Part shown: piece after piece, positions 6,064 through 10,758 of the stretch
Layout of the letters: the number at the start of each line of letters is the position of its first letter
Position numbering within the stretch: position 1 is the stretch's first letter
Source: PVC group bacterium (ex Bugula neritina AB1)
Lineage (GTDB): Bacteria; GCA-001730085
DNA length: 10,758 nt
Reading direction: 5' to 3'
Assembly: GCA_001730085.1 (NCBI GenBank)
Contig: MDLB01000081.1
Location: forward strand, 12,432-23,189
Notes under the pieces: model-generated
Database searches by the model: none
The model's input: only the letters and a program-made list of their open reading frames with translations
Told to the model about the DNA's origin: nothing
Program-made: the position numbers and the translations under genes

Positions 6064-7227
6064 ATGAATAAAAATGAATATTACGAAAAAATTTTATCTA
6101 CAAATGATACGCCTGTGTTAATAATTGATTTAGCGATAGTTAGGCAGCGATTTCTCTTTTTGAAGAAGCTTTTTCCAATGAGCCACATTTTTTATGCGAT
6201 GAAAGCCAACCCTCACCCTAAAGTTTTAGAGCTTTTGAATGACTTAGGGGCTTGCTTTGATGTGGCATCTGTTTATGAGTTAAAAAACTTGTTAGACTTA
6301 AAAGTAGATCCTTCTAAAATAAGCTTTGGGAATACGATAAAAAAAAAGAAAGACATTGCGTATGCCTTTTCTAAAGGTATACGTTATTTCACAACAGATA
6401 GCTTAGAGGATTTGGAGCATATTGCTAGCCATGCGCCTAAAGCGAATGTTTTTTTTAGAGTTATGACAAATGGGTTAGGCGCAGATTGGCCTTTATCTAG
6501 AAAATTTGGGTGTCATCAAGATAATGTTTACACCTTAGCTTTGCGTGCTAGAGACTTAAATCTTAGACCCTATGGAATCATTTTTCATGTTGGCTCTCAG
6601 CAAAGAGATATAGGTCAATGGGATGAAGGCGTATCAAAATGTAAGTATTTATTTTCTTTACTCGAGAAAGAAGGTATAAAGCTTAAAACGGTTAATCTTG
6701 GAGGAGGCCTTCCTGCCGATTACTACGAAAATGCACCTTCTGTGGAAGTGTATGCCAGAGAGATTTGGAGGTTTCTTAAGGAAGATTTCGGAGAAGATAT
6801 GCCAGAAGTCTGGTTAGAGCCAGGGCGTTACTTAGTTGGAGACTCAGGTACGCTCATAAGTGAAGTGATTCTTATTTCTAGAAAATCTAACTTAAATATG
6901 ACACGTTGGGTTTATCTTGATGTGGGAAAGTTCAACGGCCTTATGGAAACCATCGATGAGTTGATAAAGTACCCTATTGATACGGATAGAAAAGGACAAC
7001 CGTCTTCATGTATTCTTGCAGGTCCAACATGCGATAGCATGGATATTTTATACGAAAAGTACAAATATCAATTACCAGAAGACCTTCAAATAGGAGACAA
7101 GGTTTACATAAGGACGGCTGGTGCTTACACACAAAGCTACTCATCAGTCGGTTTTAATGGGTTTCCCCCTATTAAGACCATTGTTTACGATAGTGAGCAG
7201 AATGTTATTTTCTCAGATGCAAATTAA
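6064..7227 (+). CDS. Ornithine/lysine-type decarboxylase (group IV PLP enzyme)
   Basis: This 387-residue enzyme of the eukaryotic-ODC/alanine-racemase-fold class probably removes the carboxyl group from ornithine (or lysine) to make putrescine (or cadaverine) in the cytoplasm. Motifs, in order: PLP lysine K47 in YAMKANPHP; H175 in FHVGSQ; the glycine loop GGG (213-215); EPGR (252-255), which holds the PLP phosphate and pyridine; GPTCDSMD (320-327) with the catalytic C323 and substrate-binding D324; and Y355 in GAYT. All key residues are present, so it should be active as a homodimer. Length fits small bacterial forms. GPTCDS with aspartate favours a diamine product over diaminopimelate or carboxynorspermidine activity, but ornithine versus lysine cannot be decided. 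The ATG at 6064 lacks a strong ribosome-binding site. Its stop overlaps the convergent tlpA-like gene by four bases. Confidence 0.9.
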   Translation: MNKNEYYEKILSTNDTPVLIIDLAIVRQRFLFLKKLFPMSHIFYAMKANPHPKVLELLNDLGACFDVASVYELKNLLDLKVDPSKISFGNTIKKKKDIAYAFSKGIRYFTTDSLEDLEHIASHAPKANVFFRVMTNGLGADWPLSRKFGCHQDNVYTLALRARDLNLRPYGIIFHVGSQQRDIGQWDEGVSKCKYLFSLLEKEGIKLKTVNLGGGLPADYYENAPSVEVYAREIWRFLKEDFGEDMPEVWLEPGRYLVGDSGTLISEVILISRKSNLNMTRWVYLDVGKFNGLMETIDELIKYPIDTDRKGQPSSCILAGPTCDSMDILYEKYKYQLPEDLQIGDKVYIRTAGAYTQSYSSVGFNGFPPIKTIVYDSEQNVIFSDAN

Positions 7228-7718
7228 TTTTTCTTTAGCTTAAGGTCTTTTAGTAGGATCTTTTTACTGACCATCCCAACATGATTCTTGACAAGGAGAC
7301 CATTCTCGTCGATAACAAAAAGACTGGGGATTCCTCTTACTCCATATTTTTGAGAGATACCTTTGTTGTCATGTAAAACGGTCATTTTAGAATATCCCAT
7401 TTTTTTAATATATTTCTGAGGAGCTGTGAGGTTTTGATCAACACTAAGAAAGAGGACCTTGTAATTTTTCTCTGGGAACTCGTTCAAAATTTCATTCAAG
7501 ACCTTTAGCTCACGGCGACAAGGAGGACACCAAGTTGCCCAAAAATCAATCAGAACCGTTTTCCCACGGTAATCACTGAGCTTAACGGATTTTCCAGAAA
7601 GAGTTTTTAAAGAGAAATCAGGAACAGAAGATCGAACCTCGAGAGCATTTGCTTGATCATTGACAGTAAAAGAAAAAAGTAAGAATAAAAAAGCAAAGAA
7701 AGATTGTGTGCGAAACAT
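7224..7718 (-). CDS. TlpA/ResA-like periplasmic thiol-disulfide oxidoreductase
   Basis: This 164-residue thioredoxin-fold protein is exported or membrane-anchored. Residues 1-25 form a signal peptide with a hydrophobic Phe/Leu core and an ANA cleavage motif (23-25). The mature part begins with VPDFSLKTLSGK, typical of the AhpC-TSA/TlpA start. The redox motif WCPPC (63-67) and the cis-proline in GIPS (129-132) are intact. The family reduces disulfides outside the cytoplasm, for instance during cytochrome c maturation, or otherwise handles periplasmic thiols; the partner here is unknown because no ccm gene is near. A strong GGAGGA site (7732-7727) lies 8 bases before the ATG. A 9-bp inverted repeat sits directly upstream of that site. 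The gene converges on the decarboxylase with a four-base overlap of stop codons and follows the TPR gene at 159 bases. Confidence 0.92.
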   Translation of the reverse strand: MFRTQSFFAFLFLLFSFTVNDQANALEVRSSVPDFSLKTLSGKSVKLSDYRGKTVLIDFWATWCPPCRRELKVLNEILNEFPEKNYKVLFLSVDQNLTAPQKYIKKMGYSKMTVLHDNKGISQKYGVRGIPSLFVIDENGLLVKNHVGMVSKKILLKDLKLKKN

Positions 7719-7735
7719 GGTAATGGTCCTCCATT

Positions 7736-7760
7736 ATATTTCACGACTTTTGTGAAATAT
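7736..7760 (-). promoter_or_regulatory. Perfect 9-bp inverted repeat in the leader of the tlpA-like gene
   Basis: ATATTTCAC (7736-7744) and GTGAAATAT (7752-7760) are perfect inverted copies around a 7-base spacer. They end just upstream of the ribosome-binding site. This may be a transcription-factor operator or a leader hairpin. The half GACTTTTGTGAAATAT resembles GACTTTCGTGAATTTT at 5766-5781 upstream of the decarboxylase (13 of 16 bases). Confidence 0.45.
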
Positions 7761-7795
7761 GTATTTGTTAACATTCAGGTAAATAACTCATAAGT

Positions 7796-7811
7796 ATAAG
7801 ATCTTATTATA
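7796..7811 (-). promoter_or_regulatory. 12-bp palindrome with overlapping TATAAT upstream of the tlpA-like gene
   Basis: ATAAGATCTTAT (7796-7807) is a perfect palindrome. A minus-strand TATAAT (7811-7806) overlaps it by two bases, an arrangement seen where a repressor covers a promoter. No -35 box is recognisable, and A/T-rich DNA yields TATAAT by chance. Confidence 0.25.
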
Positions 7812-7856
7812 TAAAATATAAAAACTATTAATTTAGGTTAAAAGGTATTTTAATAT

Positions 7857-7868
7857 AGCCTATAGGCT
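7857..7868 (-). other. Palindrome after the TPR gene stop
   Basis: AGCCTATAGGCT is a perfect 12-base palindrome beginning 10 bases past the stop of the TPR protein gene. In RNA it could form only a four-pair stem with a TATA loop and is not followed by a T run. It is at best a weak terminator or a protein-binding site. Confidence 0.2.
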
Positions 7869-7877
7869 CCAAAGTAA

Positions 7878-9860
7878 TCATAGCATATTTTGAATCAATT
7901 GTGCGAGTGTATGAGCGTCTTGATCCGGATCGGTAGTGTTTTCTAAAATGAATTGAGCATGAAGATGTGTTGGGTCATTTTGTAAAGCTTTTTTAGCACT
8001 CATTTGAGTTTCAGTTATATTTTTTTCTTTTAGGCTAATTAGAGCTATTTTTAAATGAGGAGTTACAGCATGTGAAAGGCTTGAGGAGGCTAACTGATAA
8101 TAATTTTTTGCTTCATAAAGAAGACTCCTCTCCAAGTGGTAGTTTCCTAGTAAAAGATAAAGGGCGTAAGAGATAATGTTCCGGTACTTTTCGATATATT
8201 CTTTATTAGAAATGGTTTTCTTTTCAGCTTTTAGTGCACTAAAAGTATTTTGAAAAAGTGGATTTTGAGGAAAAAGCAGAAGATAATCTTCAAAGAAATA
8301 GTGTTCCCCATAACGTATAGATAAACTTTTTTCTAAAGTTTTAAGGCATGGAATATCGTAATGTTCAAGTAAGGTTTGCCCGAGTTGGATTTTATTATGA
8401 AGAATAATAGGATGAAGAGGATCTTGATTGAGTAGTTTTTTGAATATTTTATTGACATCGGAACTAAAGAAAGAAAGAGAATAGGAAGATTTCTTAAAGT
8501 AATATTGGGAAAGGATGAACGCGAAGTTATTACCCCACTCTAATTGATGAGAATGTTTTTTCCATTCGACGTCAAAATCACGGCACAAAGATTTGAAAGA
8601 TATCAAAGGAACATCTATAGAGTGTTTGTGAAAAGCTATAGCATCACTGTAAAGTCGATCATTACTTACAGGCGTTACGGAAGATTTTAGATCGGAGTGC
8701 ATTATTTTTTTTAATAAGGATTTCCATATTTTATACGGATGCCAAAATTTTTTTAAAAAATTTTGACTCTTGTTTTTTTGTCTATTGAAGGACGCTTGTG
8801 TGGCAAAATCTTCAAAAGCTTTATCGTATTTTTCCTCTAAGTTTTTCAATTGAAAATTTTCAATGGGAGAATCTGAGATAAGGCCCAAGGTTTTTTCAAT
8901 ATTGGCAGATGTCAAAACCTTTGTGTGGTAAGACAAAGCTGTGTGCAAAAAAAGAGGAAGAAATCCTTCATCAGGATTTTTCCCTAAGTGGATAATCAGT
9001 CTAGCTTGGGAGATTTTTTTTTCAATATCAGCAGAAAAAGAAAAGATACATTCGATAGAGTGACCTGTCTCTTTTTGGATCTTTTGAATCGTTTGAAAAA
9101 AATCTGCTGTTATTTTGCTACTAGGTTCTGATGAAAGAATGCAAAGGGTATCTAGGGATCGTTCATCGATTTCAAAAAACTCAGGTTTTTTATAGAGTCT
9201 TGTAGAAGGTAAAGTCAGAGGCATTAAGGGACAGGTATAAATAGGAGCATTAGTGAAGTTTTTACAAATATTTTTTTCATGTTCACTTGGCACAACAAGA
9301 GCATCCATATAGGGTATGTCTTTGCTTAGTTGATCCATATGCGGAGTTAAATTTTGAATGACACCGACTTTAAAGGAAGGTATTTCGTGAATATTTCTAG
9401 GAAGTAAAGATAGTTCTAAAGGGGCAGCTATAAAAAGGTTAGGTATCCAAGAATCGTCCCAAACTTGCTTTTTTAGGGGTAAAAAACTTATATCGCCTAG
9501 AAAGAAAAGAGGAGCATGATTATCTGGATTGGTAAAAGAATACGCACAAGTTATTTTTAGACGATCTTGAGTAATATTTTTTTTATATTTAAGGCGAAAC
9601 CTATTGATCTTTTTTAATAGACTTGTATCAAATTTTTTTTTTAGGAGAGACTGCTTTAAAAGGATTTTATACTGTTCATCAGCAAGAGCATATGACTCTG
9701 TTAAAGTTAATAATTGAGCTAGTTTTAAACGAGCTTCTGTGCAGTTAGAATCAACTTGTAAAGCTTCTTCGAAAAAAGAGATAGCCAAGGGAATATCATT
9801 GTTTTTGGCCTTTGATTTACCCTTTTGGCAAAGCTCTTTTGATCGATAAAGAGGTTGCAT
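7878..9860 (-). CDS. TPR protein with a GT-B glycosyltransferase-like middle domain
   Basis: This 660-residue soluble protein has no signal peptide. Residues 8-70 look like tetratricopeptide repeats (FFEEALQVDSNCTEARLKLAQLL). The middle (about 100-355) reads like a GT-B fold: a possible first Rossmann half with DALVVPSEHEKN (186-197), then a second with ARLIIHLG (286-293), EGFLPLFLHTALSYHTKVLTS (298-318 region). The last parts resemble the E-G-F-G-x-P-x-x-E-A-M-A-x-G-x-P-V-V region of GT4 enzymes, but the second conserved acid is replaced (LFLHTAL). Further helical repeats follow at about 560-640, including TPR-like ALQNDPTHLHAQF. Members with this architecture often glycosylate proteins or surface glycans, but activity here is uncertain. 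An AAGGA site lies 8 bases before the ATG. A tlpA-like gene follows at 159 bases. The hypothesis rests on pattern recognition by eye. Confidence 0.7.
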   Translation of the reverse strand: MQPLYRSKELCQKGKSKAKNNDIPLAISFFEEALQVDSNCTEARLKLAQLLTLTESYALADEQYKILLKQSLLKKKFDTSLLKKINRFRLKYKKNITQDRLKITCAYSFTNPDNHAPLFFLGDISFLPLKKQVWDDSWIPNLFIAAPLELSLLPRNIHEIPSFKVGVIQNLTPHMDQLSKDIPYMDALVVPSEHEKNICKNFTNAPIYTCPLMPLTLPSTRLYKKPEFFEIDERSLDTLCILSSEPSSKITADFFQTIQKIQKETGHSIECIFSFSADIEKKISQARLIIHLGKNPDEGFLPLFLHTALSYHTKVLTSANIEKTLGLISDSPIENFQLKNLEEKYDKAFEDFATQASFNRQKNKSQNFLKKFWHPYKIWKSLLKKIMHSDLKSSVTPVSNDRLYSDAIAFHKHSIDVPLISFKSLCRDFDVEWKKHSHQLEWGNNFAFILSQYYFKKSSYSLSFFSSDVNKIFKKLLNQDPLHPIILHNKIQLGQTLLEHYDIPCLKTLEKSLSIRYGEHYFFEDYLLLFPQNPLFQNTFSALKAEKKTISNKEYIEKYRNIISYALYLLLGNYHLERSLLYEAKNYYQLASSSLSHAVTPHLKIALISLKEKNITETQMSAKKALQNDPTHLHAQFILENTTDPDQDAHTLAQLIQNML

Positions 9861-10189
9861 TCTTGGTATCCTTTTTCGCGAGGGTTTAACCGTTCTTTAT
9901 AAAATATGAGCTTTTTCTTGAAATTTGTACAGATATTGAAACAACAGAGGTTTATGAAAAAATTTTCTTTGATAAAAAAGCACACCCATTTGAACTTATT
10001 GTATTACATTTTGAAAATGTTGTTCAACTTTTACTTATAGTAACTCTTCTGAAGTAGCTTCTCAGCTTTCTTGCCGTTCTTTTAAAAAATTTTTTCACTT
10101 TGGAAAACAGGCTCTTACTTATTCAAGATATCAACTTTTTTCGAAATAACAAACGGTCATGAAAGTTCTTTGAACAAGGCCTAGGGGGT

Positions 10190-10205
10190 ATTTTGCAATA
10201 ATCTG
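10190..10205 (-). repeat. Single half-site of the dispersed palindromic repeat
   Basis: On the minus strand this reads CAGATTATTGCAAAAT, matching the arm of the palindrome at 1340 at 13 of 16 bases, with TTGCAAAAT exact. The opposite arm expected about 26 bases to the left is only faintly recognisable (CTTTGAACAAG, 10168-10178), so this copy appears decayed. Confidence 0.35.
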
Positions 10206-10315
10206 ATTAGTCATGATCTTAAAAGAATGGATTTTGCCGAAAGAGTCTTTAAATCAACTAACCCCCTCCTCCTGTATAAGTGAATAATTTGATAAATTTT
10301 TATCATTTCAAGCCG

Positions 10316-10354
10316 AGAAGACCTCTTCCTTTAGGTGGAGGATGAGAGTCTTTT
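10316..10354 (+). other. Hairpin upstream of tnpB (possible IS left-end hairpin or terminator)
   Basis: The arm 10316-10330 pairs with 10339-10354 in a stem of about 14 pairs with one mismatch and one bulge, around the 8-base loop TTAGGTGG. It ends in a run of five T. It stands 81 bases before the tnpB start. IS200/IS605 elements carry subterminal imperfect hairpins at their ends, recognised as single-stranded DNA, and the position suits the left end of such an element. The T run alternatively suits a plus-strand terminator, though no plus-strand gene precedes it. Confidence 0.4.
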
Positions 10355-10435
10355 TCACAGATATTAAAAATGTGGAGAGATTTGGTTTTTAATATATTTT
10401 TTAATTTTCCATAGAGCCTATGTTAAAGTGTGTGA

Positions 10436-10758
10436 ATGAAAAAAGTTAAGAGTTTTAAATTTAAATTAAAATTAAAAAGTAAAGAACAAGAAATTACTTT
10501 GAAGAAAGATCTTGGTTGTAATCGTTTTGTTTGGAACAAAGCTCTTGCTATTCAAAAGGAAAGACTGGAGAACAAGCAAAAGCTTTTGAGCTGGTACGAA
10601 CTTGACTGGTGGAAAAATAATTTTTGGAAGAAAAGCGAAGAATATGATTTCTTAAAAGAGGTTTCGTCGCAACCACTTAATCAAACGTTGCAAATGTTAG
10701 ATAGAGCTATTTGGGATTGTTTGACGAAAAAAGTCAAAGGACGGGGATTCCCTAGATT
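10436..10758 (+). CDS. tnpB: IS605-family TnpB, N-terminal part (cut by window edge)
   Basis: TnpB is an RNA-guided DNA endonuclease carried by IS200/IS605 elements, ancestral to Cas12. The ATG at 10436 opens 107 codons that run off the right edge, about a quarter to a third of a full protein. The N-terminal pattern is typical: a basic strand (KSFKFKLKLKS), E-Q-E-I-T-L, then the LGCNRFVWNKALAIQKERLE helix region (about residues 25-44), followed by LKEVSSQPLNQTLQMLDRAI and a C-terminal GRGFPR that precedes the usual F-K. The RuvC motifs lie outside the window, so activity cannot be judged. No clear ribosome-binding site precedes the ATG; a GTG nearby at 10432 is out of frame and soon stops. 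The reading frame is unbroken here. Confidence 0.9.
   Translation, partial: MKKVKSFKFKLKLKSKEQEITLKKDLGCNRFVWNKALAIQKERLENKQKLLSWYELDWWKNNFWKKSEEYDFLKEVSSQPLNQTLQMLDRAIWDCLTKKVKGRGFPR

Larger units (their letters stand above)
9861..10435. other. Intergenic region between the divergent TPR gene and tnpB
   Basis: About 575 bases with no supportable gene. Near the left end is a possible minus-strand promoter for the TPR gene (TATAAA at 9901-9896, poor -35 TTTCAA at 9923-9918, 16-base spacer). An open but start-less plus frame at 10015-10149 and a 28-codon frame at 9954-10040 match nothing I recognise and may be gene remnants. The right part holds the half-site at 10190 and the hairpin at 10316. 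Confidence 0.5.
10316..10758 (+). mobile_element. IS200/IS605-family element, left part only
   Basis: The tnpB start and the upstream hairpin mark the left side of an IS605-family element that continues beyond the window. No tnpA (Y1 transposase) is visible before tnpB, as in the tnpB-only (IS1341-like) group, although tnpA could also lie elsewhere or be lost. The exact left end is not determined. Confidence 0.5.

Noticed and set aside
6057-6071. Four-codon upstream frame (ATG AAT TAT GAA TAA) overlapping the decarboxylase start
   Set aside because: Too short to judge and without a ribosome-binding site; an accident of ATG-rich sequence is more likely than a regulatory leader peptide.
9725-9985. 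86-codon open frame on the minus strand overlapping the start of the TPR gene
   Set aside because: Composition is random-looking, it overlaps the well-supported TPR start and its ribosome-binding site, and it resembles no family I know.
9954-10040. 28-codon plus-strand frame with AGAGG three bases before its ATG
   Set aside because: The spacing is too short, it is Lys/Leu/Phe-rich as expected of A/T-rich chance frames, and there is no supporting context.
10015-10149. Plus-strand open frame of about 45 codons with protein-like composition
   Set aside because: No start codon and no recognisable homology; at most a decayed gene fragment.
5974-10205. A composite transposon bounded by the inverted half-sites at 5974 and 10190
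   Set aside because: No transposase lies between them, there is no visible target duplication, and the half-sites match imperfectly; the 5974 copy is already a complete small palindrome.

Overview
The window is strongly AT-rich bacterial DNA. Intergenic spaces are long and almost pure A/T, two large membrane proteins are tandemly duplicated, short palindromic repeats are scattered through it, and a transposon gene sits at the right edge. This looks like a host-associated Gram-negative bacterium, such as a chlamydia-like, Rickettsiales/Holosporales-like or similar intracellular lineage. That placement is inference: no rRNA gene or lineage-specific marker is present, and I cannot decide the phylum by eye.

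Left third (1-3538, minus strand): two tandem paralogues encode secretion-signal-like, multi-membrane-pass proteins of unknown function. The upstream copy (1393-3384) is complete. The downstream copy (1-1075) is open to the window edge, so its C-terminus lies outside. Their signal peptides, hydrophobic segments and leader regions are conserved, but their hydrophilic loops differ sharply in size and content. Each has a short tandem repeat at the same place upstream of its promoter. The paired hydrophobic hairpins recall the general look of chlamydial inclusion-membrane proteins, without proof of kinship.

Middle (3539-5560, minus strand): prfB (peptide release factor 2), followed 90 bases later by a YycJ/WalJ-like metallo-beta-lactamase-fold hydrolase. 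prfB must be annotated as a joined gene, 5516-4400, because it carries a near-canonical programmed +1 frameshift site (CTT TGA C after AAGGAG). Taking only the downstream frame loses the first 32 residues.

Right half: a group IV (alanine-racemase-fold) PLP-dependent ornithine/lysine-type decarboxylase on the plus strand (6064-7227) overlaps by four bases, tail to tail, a periplasmic TlpA/ResA-like thioredoxin (7224-7718, minus). Upstream of that gene lies a 660-residue TPR protein with a GT-B-glycosyltransferase-like middle (7878-9860, minus). At the right edge the N-terminal third of an IS605-family TnpB begins at 10436 (plus) and runs out of the window.

The most unusual material is the mosaic membrane-protein pair with its repeat-bearing upstream regions, and a family of about 42-bp palindromes built from inverted GAGANNNTTGCAAAAT-like half-sites (1340-1382 and 5974-6014, with a half-site at 10190). 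I find no rRNA, tRNA or CRISPR array.
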